54,224 nucleotides of DNA. Source: JBJENW01 sp051880395. Lineage in GTDB: Bacteria; Bacillota; Clostridia; Lachnospirales; Lachnospiraceae. Positions 24,352 through 32,680 of this stretch are shown here, one piece after another. The notes under the pieces were generated by a model that worked only from the letters and a program-made list of their open reading frames with translations, made no database searches and was not told the DNA's origin. Location: the NCBI GenBank assembly GCA_051880395.1, contig JBJENW010000218.1, positions 1-54,224 on the forward strand. Direction: 5' to 3'. Position numbers and translations under genes: made by a program. The number at the start of each line of letters is the position of its first letter. Position 1 is the stretch's first letter.

Positions 24352-24495
24352 ATGACAGAGACAGGCTTACTGTTGTTTCTCAGCTTTCTGATCCTATTGG
24401 TAGTGATCGTAGCGGTAGTAGCAGTCATCGCCGCCGTATCCGGAGCGAGTGCAGCCATCGTGGAAGAAGAAGAGGAAGAAGAAGAGGAAGGCTGA
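24352..24495 (+). CDS. Small single-helix membrane protein with poly-Glu tail, 47 residues
   Basis: Residues 5-36 are a long hydrophobic stretch rich in Leu, Val and Ala, followed by nine consecutive Glu and a final Gly. GGAGAGG lies about 7 bases before ATG 24352. It has its own consensus promoter and a strong terminator, so it is a real small gene rather than a chance frame. I do not recognise the family. The acidic tail could bind a basic partner or metal ions (inference). It lies beside type I toxin loci, but no antisense RNA promoter is evident here. Confidence 0.75.
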   Translation: MTETGLLLFLSFLILLVVIVAVVAVIAAVSGASAAIVEEEEEEEEEG

Positions 24496-24506
24496 TCAGG
24501 GGAGAA

Positions 24507-24539
24507 AAACCAGGGTGTTCGACACCTTGGTTTTTTTTT
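24507..24539 (+). terminator. Intrinsic terminator of the small membrane peptide gene
   Basis: AACCAGGGTG pairs with CACCTTGGTT around a TTCGA loop, followed by a T run. Confidence 0.85.
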
Positions 24540-25044
24540 ATCAAGAAGAAATAACCAGGGTGCATGGCACCCGTCCAGAAAAAGGAAAAACCCCTCATCC
24601 CATCCCCATGCATAAAAACTCATAAAAAAAAACCCCCACCCTATAAACCAAACCCAAAAGTAACCGATATACATAACAGTGATAAAAAAAGCAATCAAAA
24701 AAATCACATCTACAAAAGACAAATTTCAGCAAATCCTGATGCAAAATTACAGGAAAAAAGCCGTAATTTTCGCAAAAAATCAACAAAACAAACAACACGG
24801 GGGTCGTGAAAAAGAGGGGGGAAAATCAGTCACAAAAGAGAAAATAATCAGAAAACAAAGGAACTGTATATGTAGAAAAAGCGCAAATATATGCAGAAAC
24901 CGGATATTGAATCGAGGTATTGAAAGTGTTAACATTAAAAAGTGTAAAGGGGTACCGGACAAAATTTTTTAAACAAAAATACGACCGGCACAAACAAAAA
25001 CAAAGACACAGTATGTTTACTAAACAGAGAGGAGATTAAAAAGT
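24540..25044 (+). other. AT-rich leader region of the large surface protein gene
   Basis: It begins with a short palindrome (GGGTGCATGGCACCC, 24558-24572). The remainder is A-rich with no gene. A weak promoter candidate (TTGAAA, 17 bases, TGTAAA) lies near 24919-24947, so the surface protein transcript would have a leader of roughly 90 bases. Short frames here are not protein-like. Confidence 0.5.
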
Positions 25045-28000
25045 ATGAACAGAAATGAAAAAGCTACTGGAAAAAGAATGATCGCAAAAGCATCAGCCGC
25101 TACATTAGCATTGGCAATGTCCGTTACATCTGTACCGGGTTCCGCATTACCAGTACTTGCTGCTGATACTCAGGCCGAGGCTCAGTATTCCACATCTGTT
25201 GCAAGATTAAAAGCTGCAGCAGCAAAACTGACCTTGACAACCAAAAAAACAATCTACAAAAAAGACAAGATCAAAGTCGTTGCAAAGAACAGCGCAAATT
25301 TGAAAATCGCTGGTTACAAGAGCTCGAACAGTAAGATTGTCAGTGTAGACAAAAAAGGATATGCAACAGCAAAGAAAGCCGGATCGGCAAAGATCACTGT
25401 TACATATTATGATTCTAATAACAAGAAAAAATCCGTAAGCGTAAAACTTACCGTAAAAGAAGCAGCTTCTATGAACAGCCTGAAATTAGCAGCAGGCGCT
25501 GATGCAACAAAAGCAATCAAATTAGTTGATAGCAAAGCGAAGATCACAAAAGCTACTTCTTCCGACGCAAAGATTATTAAAGTTAATAAAAACGGTACAG
25601 TTACACCATTAAAAGCAGGTACAGCTACCGTCAAATTCTATGTAAAAACAAGAAATGGTGCCACTGTAACATATGATAAGAAATACACCGTTGCAAAGAA
25701 AGCTGTTACAAAGATTGCTATTTCAAAGAAACCGACAAAAGTAGAATATATCCAGGGCGAAGAATTCAAGTCAGATGGATTATCTGTAAAAGTTACTTAT
25801 AATAACGGAAAAACAGCAACTGTTTCCGCAAGCAAAGTAAAAGTAACTGGATTTGATACAAACAAAACTGGAACACAGAAACTGACGGTTACCTATGAAG
25901 GAAAGACAACGACCTTCACTGTAACTGTAAAAGAAGCTGCTGTAAAAGCTGCAGGCATCACAGTGAAAAACTTTGCAACAGATCTGACCGTAGGACAGAG
26001 CTGGGCAGATATCAAAGAGCAGATTAAAGTCTACACCATCGACGAAAATCAGAAGGAACTTGCCGATGTAACAGCAGACGCAAAGATTAATGATTCTGCC
26101 GTTGATACTTCAAAAGCAGGAAGCTACACAGTAACCATTACTTATGGCGACTTCAAATACGAAGCAACCGTAACGGTAAAAGAAGCAGATCCAGTTGCAC
26201 CAAAAGCAGTTGGTATCATTGTAACAGGTGCTCCGCAGTCCTTAGTTCAGGGTGCAGATTCCATTGCTGCATTACAGAACTTAAAAGTATACACGATCGA
26301 TGAAAACCACAATCAGATCGAAGATGTAACAGCAAAATCAACAATTCCGGATATTGATACAACAACAGCTGGCGACAAAACTGTTATTGTAAGCTACGGT
26401 TCCTTTACCGCATCCTTCACAGTAAAAGTTATTGAGAAAGCTCCGGAAGAAGACAAAGAGCCAGTGAATATCAAGATCACAGCGACTCCGGATACCATTC
26501 CGTTGGGAACAGATCCATCTCAAGTAGCATTTACAGTTGTTACAATTGATAAAGATGGAAAAGCAATTGAAGATGTCACAGAGAAAGCTACGATCGATAA
26601 ACTTGACACCTCTACACTGGGTGAAAAGACGATCACAGTTACATACGACAGATTCTCTGCATTTGTAAAAGTAAAAGTTACAGCTCCAGTTGTAGCATTT
26701 GCAAAACTGACCGTTACTGGCGTTCCGGCATCTATCGATTTCGGCGCTGATTGGGATGCAATCAAGAAGAACATCGTTGTTACCGCTGTTGATGCTGATG
26801 GCAAAAACGCAACAACTGTAACAGACGCTGTATTCTCAACCGTCGATACCAAAAAAGCAGGAAAACAGACCGTTACTGTTACATCTCCGTCCTATGAAGG
26901 AATTCAGGGAACCTTTGATGTAAACGTTGCAGAAGAAGTTATCTCTGTAAAAGGTGTAAAGGCAACACTTTCCCAGACAACATTCAATACTGCTGATTCG
27001 GCAGAGTATGTGAAGGAATTCTTAACCGTACAGGCAGTTATGAGCAACGATACACTTTCGGATAAACTTGCTGCTTCCGAATACGAAGTAACCGGATTCG
27101 ACTTCACAGAAGGAGAACACGAACTGGTTGTTACATATCAGGGCTATACCGATAAAGTTTCTTATACAGTAACAGCGGATGCACAGGCTCCAAAGACCAT
27201 TACAGCATCCTTGAAAGCAGATGTTGTAGTAAAAGTTGGAACAGCTGCAGCAGATGTAGAAAAAGCAATCCTTGAACAACTGGAAGTCAAAGGATTCGAT
27301 GCAGAAGGAAAAGAAATCGGAGCAGTTGATCTGAAAGATATCACACTGGATGGTATTGATACACAAGCACCGGTTGAAGAGCAGACAATCACAGTATCTT
27401 ACAAAGGTACTTCTATCACAACAACCGTAAAGATCAAAGTAGAAAAAGCAGATGCAGAAGCACCGACCATTGTTTCCGGAACAACAGATGGTTATCAGAA
27501 ATTAGTAGTAACCTTCTCTGAGCCGGTAGCAAAAACAACGGGATTCGCAGTAAAAGTCAATGATACCGATGAAACAGCAAACGCAGTTCTTTCCGAGGAC
27601 GGTCTGACACTGACTATCACAAGAGAAGCTGGATTCAAAGCTGGTACCTATACCGTAGCTGTTGAGGGTGTACAGGATGCATCAGAAAATACCATTGATA
27701 AAACAACTGCCACAACAAAGATCACAAAAGCAGCTAGCACGATCAAAGAATTTAATTTCGTTTCCTCTGCTGTAGCAGACAGCTACAACTATAATGCGGA
27801 CGGAACGATCAAAGCAGATCAGACAGAAGGTCAGTTAAAATTAAATTCTACAGATGTATACTTTACTGCTACAGACCAGTTTGGACAGGAAATCGAGCTG
27901 ACACAGTCTTATCTGAATAATGTAGAGGCAACAGCAACCATCGGAACATATCCTCTGGATGTAGTAAGCATTAAAGCAGATACGAATGGAAAAGGTATTG

Positions 28001-30591
28001 TTACGATTGGAGCTGATTCTGCATTAAAGGCAGGAGCTACGTTATCATTGAAACTGGAAGCAAAAGATGCAGATGGCAATGTGATCGCAGAGCAGAAAAA
28101 AGACTTCGAAGTAAAGAAGCGTCTGGAAGTTGCAAAAGCGAAGACACTGGATTCTATCAAACTTGAGAAAGGTTCAAAGGAATTAGATCCGGAAGTAAAT
28201 AATACGGTTGAGTTGAAAGCAATTCTTTCCAATGAATTTGGACCTGTTACTGGTACAGATGATGAGATTAAATGGCAGATCAGTGATACCACAAAAGTTA
28301 TCTTTGCAGATGATAAAACTGAGGAACCAGAAAATAGAAAGAATAATACAAAAGTATCTGGAGATAAGTCTGTGAAGTTTGAAGCAATTTCACAGGGTAC
28401 CGTTACCATTACAGCTTATCTGACAAGCGATATCACTCAGAGCAAGACATTTACATTAGAAATTGGAAATACTCCTTTGAGTGAATTAAAGTTAGATGCA
28501 CCAGCAGATACGATGTATAATAATGAAGATTTGAAATTTGGAATTACTGCAAATACAGGTGCAGCTCTGAAAGCAGGAGATCTGAAATATAAAATTGTTT
28601 CAAAACCAGAAGGAGCTGAAGATCCATCAGTTACTTTAGCAGATGATGCAACTACTGCAAATAAAGTAAATGCGACGGTTCAAACGTCCACAGCAGGTGC
28701 ATATACCATTACTTATTATGAAGGTACAACTTTTGAAGATGCAAAAGTAAAACTTAATAGTACATTTACAACAAAGGTTAACCCAAGCGTGGATACAATT
28801 GAGGCAGAAAGCGTTGAGCAACTTCCAAAGGGAACTGTTACTAAGAAACCAATCGTATTTAAGAATGTACATGGCGAGGAAGTTTCGGTTAAGCTTGCTG
28901 ATATAAAACCTGCAGCTAAGAAGGTTGCGGTTACTTTCTACGATGTTGATGACAAAGAAGTGACAGATCCGACGAGTGAAGCAAAGATTAAGAAAATTGG
29001 CTTAAAACCGTTAGACAACGCAGAGGAAAACGATACTTATACCGTTACACTTTCTGTTGGTACATCTAAACAGCTTCGTCTGTCTGGTACAATTGCTAAA
29101 AAAGCAGAACTGGATAAAGTAACACTTGGTACGGATAAATTGGATGTTATTAAAGATGATTACTATGATGCTGATAAAGATGAAGAAACACCGACGAATG
29201 ATGTTGTTCTGGTTGGAAATAAGGCATACAAACTTGTAAAAGTTGGTTTCGCAGATCAGTACGGCAATGAGATGACTAAGAATGAAATTAAGAGTAACAA
29301 GAGTACGGTGGAAACAGCTCATTATAGTGTGAAGTTCTTTGGTGAAAATAAAGAGGAAATTAAAGATGAAACAACGGGTATTGCATATATCGGTATTCAT
29401 GCTGAAGCTGAAGCTGCAAAAGATACATCACTTACAATCTTTAATGATGCAACAGATGAAAAGGATAAGAAGACACTGGCAACCCTCTCATTGTCACCAC
29501 TTGATGCGAGAACAATTAAGACAGTAACTGCAGATCAGACGCAGGCAGCTGTTCTTACAACTGTATCTGCTGAGTATATCCTTACTGCAAAAGATCAGTA
29601 TGGTGATCCAATTGTAATCAATAGCTATAAACCTGAGAATTCGGATTATCAGACAATGGATCAGCAGAGTGTATTGAAAGGTAAAATGACCTTAATTAAT
29701 GAAGGTGAAAATGCTGGTGGCTTAAAAGTTGAATTGGAATCTGGCGAGGCAGGTAATTATTCAACGACAATCCATGTTAGCAATCAGGATACATACCCAG
29801 AAGACGGTACAGGTGCCAAAGATATATTGCTCAGATTAAATGTTTACAACCAGGTAGATATTACATCTATCCAGATTGATCCGAATCTGGTTGTTGGCGA
29901 TAAGATTACAGATGCATCAAACTATTATGTAAAAGACGGTGTAACGTATACAGTTAGCACGAAGGCATTTGATACAGCGAATACAGAAGTTAAGACAAAT
30001 TCTGATTTCGTTGGATACAAGGTGCTTTCCATTATGGATAAAGACGGCAATAGCAAATCAAATCAGACGGAAGATCAGAGCGCAGGATTTGTTACATTTG
30101 AGAATGATCAGATGACAGTGAAAGGTCTTGCAAAGGATGATGTTGTTACGATTCAGGCAATCGCAAACAATGGTAAAGATGCAACATTAACCTTCAAGGT
30201 AGATACTTCGGCTGAAAAGATTACAAATGGTACACGTAAGCTGGTTGCTGAAAAAGCAGGTAAAGATAATCCTACTGATTGGACGGTTCAGGAGGCAGGT
30301 AAGGTATTCAATGCATCAGAAGCAACAGATGCTGATAAAAAACCACTTGGTTACACAAAGGTTTCTGTAATTGGTGTAGACCAGTACGGTCATGATATGG
30401 TTGATACAAAGGCAACCGTTAAGATTGTAGATGATACCATTGCTAAAGTTAGCAAGGTTGAAAATGGAATTGTAACAATCACTGCTAGAAAGGCAGGTGA
30501 CACCACTATTGTTGTAAGATCTGACACGGATGAGATTGAGATTCCATTCCATGTTTCTGACGATGCCGTAAAGAAAGCAACTGCGAACTAA
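25045..30591 (+). CDS. Large secreted Ig-like repeat surface protein, 1848 residues
   Basis: A signal peptide (about 1-40, ending PVLAA) is followed by tandem bacterial Ig-like domains. Two BIG2-like units (about 55-220) come first, then a series of about five Big_3-like units (about 220-635) with the KAVGI..TG.P and DTSKAG..TVTVTY patterns, and many more diverged beta-rich units to the end. It is Lys, Thr, Val and Ala rich. I see no cysteine, no LPXTG motif, no membrane anchor and no SLH domain. That composition fits an S-layer or abundant wall-associated protein held non-covalently (inference). GGAG about 9 bases upstream supports ATG 25045. Codon usage drifts towards AT in the C-terminal third, suggesting a mosaic. 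Confidence 0.82.
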   Translation: MNRNEKATGKRMIAKASAATLALAMSVTSVPGSALPVLAADTQAEAQYSTSVARLKAAAAKLTLTTKKTIYKKDKIKVVAKNSANLKIAGYKSSNSKIVSVDKKGYATAKKAGSAKITVTYYDSNNKKKSVSVKLTVKEAASMNSLKLAAGADATKAIKLVDSKAKITKATSSDAKIIKVNKNGTVTPLKAGTATVKFYVKTRNGATVTYDKKYTVAKKAVTKIAISKKPTKVEYIQGEEFKSDGLSVKVTYNNGKTATVSASKVKVTGFDTNKTGTQKLTVTYEGKTTTFTVTVKEAAVKAAGITVKNFATDLTVGQSWADIKEQIKVYTIDENQKELADVTADAKINDSAVDTSKAGSYTVTITYGDFKYEATVTVKEADPVAPKAVGIIVTGAPQSLVQGADSIAALQNLKVYTIDENHNQIEDVTAKSTIPDIDTTTAGDKTVIVSYGSFTASFTVKVIEKAPEEDKEPVNIKITATPDTIPLGTDPSQVAFTVVTIDKDGKAIEDVTEKATIDKLDTSTLGEKTITVTYDRFSAFVKVKVTAPVVAFAKLTVTGVPASIDFGADWDAIKKNIVVTAVDADGKNATTVTDAVFSTVDTKKAGKQTVTVTSPSYEGIQGTFDVNVAEEVISVKGVKATLSQTTFNTADSAEYVKEFLTVQAVMSNDTLSDKLAASEYEVTGFDFTEGEHELVVTYQGYTDKVSYTVTADAQAPKTITASLKADVVVKVGTAAADVEKAILEQLEVKGFDAEGKEIGAVDLKDITLDGIDTQAPVEEQTITVSYKGTSITTTVKIKVEKADAEAPTIVSGTTDGYQKLVVTFSEPVAKTTGFAVKVNDTDETANAVLSEDGLTLTITREAGFKAGTYTVAVEGVQDASENTIDKTTATTKITKAASTIKEFNFVSSAVADSYNYNADGTIKADQTEGQLKLNSTDVYFTATDQFGQEIELTQSYLNNVEATATIGTYPLDVVSIKADTNGKGIVTIGADSALKAGATLSLKLEAKDADGNVIAEQKKDFEVKKRLEVAKAKTLDSIKLEKGSKELDPEVNNTVELKAILSNEFGPVTGTDDEIKWQISDTTKVIFADDKTEEPENRKNNTKVSGDKSVKFEAISQGTVTITAYLTSDITQSKTFTLEIGNTPLSELKLDAPADTMYNNEDLKFGITANTGAALKAGDLKYKIVSKPEGAEDPSVTLADDATTANKVNATVQTSTAGAYTITYYEGTTFEDAKVKLNSTFTTKVNPSVDTIEAESVEQLPKGTVTKKPIVFKNVHGEEVSVKLADIKPAAKKVAVTFYDVDDKEVTDPTSEAKIKKIGLKPLDNAEENDTYTVTLSVGTSKQLRLSGTIAKKAELDKVTLGTDKLDVIKDDYYDADKDEETPTNDVVLVGNKAYKLVKVGFADQYGNEMTKNEIKSNKSTVETAHYSVKFFGENKEEIKDETTGIAYIGIHAEAEAAKDTSLTIFNDATDEKDKKTLATLSLSPLDARTIKTVTADQTQAAVLTTVSAEYILTAKDQYGDPIVINSYKPENSDYQTMDQQSVLKGKMTLINEGENAGGLKVELESGEAGNYSTTIHVSNQDTYPEDGTGAKDILLRLNVYNQVDITSIQIDPNLVVGDKITDASNYYVKDGVTYTVSTKAFDTANTEVKTNSDFVGYKVLSIMDKDGNSKSNQTEDQSAGFVTFENDQMTVKGLAKDDVVTIQAIANNGKDATLTFKVDTSAEKITNGTRKLVAEKAGKDNPTDWTVQEAGKVFNASEATDADKKPLGYTKVSVIGVDQYGHDMVDTKATVKIVDDTIAKVSKVENGIVTITARKAGDTTIVVRSDTDEIEIPFHVSDDAVKKATAN

Positions 30592-30621
30592 AATAAACAG
30601 TACTTGGAGTGAACAAGACCA

Positions 30622-31157
30622 ACGCCAGACACCATGCAATGGTGTCTGGCAGGAAAGAAGTTCTTCAGAAACATGAGGATTTCTTTCTCCCACTGCCGAA
30701 CCGAGGTTTTGGGCGGTGGGAGAAAACTCCTCTCTAGGTAACTAGAACATAAATTTTACCAAAGAGAATCCCCCATGGGGATGAAAAAAGTTAACGGACT
30801 ATAAACTTTCTAAAGTTTTAGAAAGGAAACAACTTCGAAAGAGCACATCTTCCTCCACTAAAATTCGGACGTCCCAAACTAAGAACTCAGGTGGAGGAGC
30901 GAAGCTCTCTCGGAAACAAATTCGGAAGAATACTTCTTCCTCTACGAAATAAAATTATCTGATGACGAAGTAGAGGAAAGAAGTTCTCCCGAAATACAAG
31001 TGAATAAAACCAGATTATAATCTTTCTTTCTAACAATTTCTAAATGGGGAGCACTTCTTTCTCCCTCCGCCGAACCGAGGTTTTGGGCGGTGGGAGAAAA
31101 CTCCTCTCTAGGTAACTAGAACATAAATTCTACCAACGATAATCTCCCCCGGGGATT
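30622..31157 (+). repeat. Array of five hairpin units in the 3' region of the surface gene
   Basis: Hairpins occur at 30623-30649 (GCCAGACACC/GGTGTCTGGC), about 30683-30725, 30850-30900, 30935-30980 and 31060-31100. Each has a different stem but a related 3' tail with the pattern GAAGTTCTC.CGGAAACA. Units 2 and 5 are about 100 bases each (30680-30785 and 31057-31157) and nearly identical. There is no ribosome binding site and no frame. I do not recognise the element: it may be a structured 3' UTR, an RNA array or a repeat expansion. Confidence 0.65.
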
Positions 31158-31202
31158 GACTTCTTTCCTGCCTCAATCCGGGATCTTGCGGCAGACCTTT
31201 AC

Positions 31203-31243
31203 AGGCTTGACAGAGTGTTCTTCATTCTGTCAGGCCTGTTTTT
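31203..31243 (+). terminator. Intrinsic terminator after the hairpin array
   Basis: AGGCTTGACAGA pairs with TCTGTCAGGCCT (one G.U), followed by GTTTTTCTTTT. It would end a transcript from the surface gene through the hairpin array. Confidence 0.82.
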
Positions 31244-31326
31244 CTTTTGCCATTTTTTCTGCTGATTCTTTTTCTTCTTTTGCCGTCTTTTTTTCCTGCC
31301 GGTTCGGTTCTTTCTTTTTTTCGGTT

Positions 31327-31437
31327 GGTGCCAGACACCTCTCTTTCGCTGCCCGGTACGTTTGGTTTTTTGTCTCATTTTCGTCTGACGGTTGGCTGTT
31401 TCTGATGCAACATTTTATAACTTTTGTCGCCTACTAT
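31327..31437. repeat. Dispersed repeat A (GGTGCCAGACACC unit)
   Basis: It starts with GGTGCCAGACACC, continues with TACGTTTGG and CTCATTTTCGTCTGACG, and ends in TGGCTGTTTCTGATGCAACA. The second half repeats at 32160-32245. The remaining gap to 31546 is AT-rich and holds no gene. Confidence 0.72.
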
Positions 31438-31448
31438 ATCTGCAAATG
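31404..31448 (+). pseudogene. Possible relic of an Fst-like toxin
   Basis: A 14-codon frame ends FVAYYICK and then TGA, where the intact toxin at 23309-23404 has AYYICK followed by TGG. No ribosome binding site is visible. It lies inside dispersed repeat A. This could be chance, so it is only a weak call. Confidence 0.25.
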
Positions 31449-31546
31449 ACAATATACGAAAAAATGTGAATTCCCATGTCAATAGAATTTACGGCAATGC
31501 CATTAACAGAAGCAAAAAGAAAGAGGACGGTTTCCGTCCTCTTAGC

Positions 31547-31807
31547 TCAATCGTCATAATGTCCTTTACATGATAAAATTTCTAATATATCGCCATTAAT
31601 ACGATATACCATGCGATTCATATCATCAATACGTCTACTCCAAAATCCACTCAACTCTCCTTTCAATGGTTCAGGTTTACCAATACCATCAAAATTGTTT
31701 CGTTCAATATCTTTCAACAGAGCATTGATGCGTTTCAGCGTTTTCTTATCCTGTGTTTGCCAATACAAATAATCTTCCCATGCTTCATCAAACCATATTT
31801 TTTTCAC
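31547..31807 (-). CDS. yoeB: YoeB-family mRNA interferase toxin
   Basis: The protein is 86 residues. The family blocks DYLYWQTQDKKTLKRIN and GKPEPLKGELSGFWSRRI are present. Glu46, Arg65 and His83 fall at the same positions as the E. coli YoeB catalytic residues. The enzyme binds the ribosomal A site and cleaves mRNA. The start codon is GTG (31807-31805), overlapping the antitoxin stop by 4 bases (GTGA), so toxin translation is coupled to and limited by antitoxin translation. Confidence 0.94.
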   Translation of the reverse strand: MKKIWFDEAWEDYLYWQTQDKKTLKRINALLKDIERNNFDGIGKPEPLKGELSGFWSRRIDDMNRMVYRINGDILEILSCKGHYDD

Positions 31808-32070
31808 TCGTCATCATCCTCAATAAGTTCGTGTTCTACCCCCTTACCAGCATTAAGTTCAGCAATACCTCGACGCAAATGTGCCATATTACTCTCTGAA
31901 TAAAACGGATCCGCAGTAATTTCAAACGGTATGCGTCGTTCTCTTCCAACTGTTTTTGCGAAAATTGTAAATGCTGCGCTCATGGAAAGGCCCATATCAG
32001 AACAAGCTTTTTCCATACTCTTTTTTACATCTGCATCCAATTTAAAATTCACATTCACTGTCTGTGCCAT
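31804..32070 (-). CDS. RelB/DinJ-family antitoxin partnering YoeB
   Basis: The protein is about 88 residues. The N-terminal ribbon-helix-helix (TVNVNFKLDADVKKSMEKACSDMGLSMSAAFTIF) is the DNA-binding and dimerisation domain, and the acidic C-terminal tail should wrap the toxin. AAAGGAG lies 8 bases before the ATG at 32070; an ATG three codons earlier overlaps this site. It normally represses its own operon with the toxin as co-repressor. Confidence 0.92.
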   Translation of the reverse strand: MAQTVNVNFKLDADVKKSMEKACSDMGLSMSAAFTIFAKTVGRERRIPFEITADPFYSESNMAHLRRGIAELNAGKGVEHELIEDDDE

Positions 32071-32094
32071 ATACAACACTCCTTTCTCAATCTA

Positions 32095-32146
32095 ATTATA
32101 TGCAATATCAAAGAAAAAGTAAAGAAAAATTCTTTACTTTTTCTTT
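32095..32146 (-). promoter_or_regulatory. Promoter and operator of the RelB/YoeB operon
   Basis: On the minus strand: TTTACT (32123-32118), a 17-base spacer and TATAAT (32100-32095). The -35 element lies inside a perfect 17-base inverted repeat, AAAGAAAAAGTAAAGAA (32110-32126) against its complement (32130-32146), with 3 bases between. This is probably the autoregulatory operator. Confidence 0.78.
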
Positions 32147-32151
32147 TTGTC

Positions 32152-32245
32152 GGTCGGTGTCCGGTACGTTTGGTTTTTGTTTCATTTTCGTCTGACGAGT
32201 GGCTGTTTCTGATGCAACATCTTATGGATTTTGTTGCATTGCTAA
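32152..32245. repeat. Dispersed repeat B
   Basis: It shares TACGTTTGGTTTTTG, CATTTTCGTCTGACG and GGCTGTTTCTGATGCAACAT with repeat A at 31327-31437. It ends exactly where the promoter of the next small toxin gene begins. Confidence 0.72.
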
Positions 32246-32274
32246 TTGAACACTTATAAACGATATGATATAAT
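32246..32274 (+). promoter_or_regulatory. SigmaA promoter of the holin-like small toxin
   Basis: TTGAAC (32246-32251), a 17-base spacer and TATAAT (32269-32274). The predicted leader is about 77 bases. Confidence 0.78.
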
Positions 32275-32323
32275 TTCTTCCGTATGGTTAATTGGAAAGC
32301 AGGATGCGATTTTCGATGTTAGA

Positions 32324-32350
32324 TGCCCTCTAGTTTTTTGAAGGAGGGTG
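32324..32350 (+). promoter_or_regulatory. Shine-Dalgarno-sequestering leader of the small toxin mRNA
   Basis: CCCTC (32326-32330) can pair with GAGGG (32344-32348) inside the ribosome binding site AAGGAGGGTG. The same leader segment (32324-32335) can instead pair with AACTGAGGGCA (32488-32498) in the 3' UTR, a 5'-3' lock like that in other type I toxin mRNAs. Confidence 0.6.
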
Positions 32351-32357
32351 ATGCCCT

Positions 32358-32444
32358 ATGAATACTTTAGAAGTGCTTACACTTTTATTAGTTGTTTTTG
32401 CGGCCCTGTCTTACATAGACAATCATAATAACAAAAAGAAATAG
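32358..32444 (+). CDS. Holin-like type I toxin peptide, 28 residues
   Basis: A hydrophobic helix (about residues 4-19, LEVLTLLLVVFAALSYI) is followed by a polar tail ending in KKK. AAGGAGGGTG lies 7 bases before ATG 32358. Size, single helix and basic end match the holin-like/TxpA/BsrG group of type I toxins. The gene has a consensus promoter, a leader that hides its ribosome binding site, a long 3' UTR and a convergent antisense promoter. Toxicity is inferred. Confidence 0.78.
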   Translation: MNTLEVLTLLLVVFAALSYIDNHNNKKK

Positions 32445-32527
32445 CATCCAACCGCCTAAAGTGAATGCTATTTCCGAAATAGATTTTAACTGAGGGCACA
32501 TCGGAGATCAATTCCGATAACCTTTCT
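32432..32527 (-). ncRNA. Antisense antitoxin RNA to the holin-like toxin mRNA
   Basis: A minus-strand promoter (TTGCAA 32562-32557, 17-base spacer, TATAAT 32539-32534) would start RNA near 32527. A hairpin, TAGCAT (32442-32447) with ATGCTA (32465-32470), followed on the minus strand by TTTCTTTTTG, would stop it near 32432. The RNA overlaps the toxin stop codon and 3' UTR, the same geometry as TxpA/RatA and BsrG/SR4. Confidence 0.65.
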
Positions 32528-32543
32528 AAATTGATTATACATT

Positions 32544-32575
32544 AGAGCCACCTGTTTTGCAAGTGGCTCTTTTTG
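32544..32575 (+). terminator. Intrinsic terminator of the holin-like toxin mRNA
   Basis: AGAGCCAC (32544-32551) pairs with GTGGCTCT (32563-32570), followed by T residues. The stem overlaps the antisense promoter region. Confidence 0.8.
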
Positions 32576-32680
32576 AAGATTAACGGTGTCAGGCAGTGCG
32601 CCCGGAAAGGGTACGTCTGGAAAATTCCGCTAAGTTGCCATGTTTGATGCCCCTTTGTTGTTCATTGTTTTTATAAAAAA

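Noticed and set aside
30622..31157. CRISPR array
   Set aside because: Repeat units are about 100 bases with hairpins and irregular spacing, without short constant repeats and unique spacers.
31156..31449. 97-codon open frame after the hairpin array
   Set aside because: It spans the terminator and dispersed repeat A, is Phe/Ser/Cys-rich from T-tracts and lacks a ribosome binding site. Only its last codons resemble a toxin relic.
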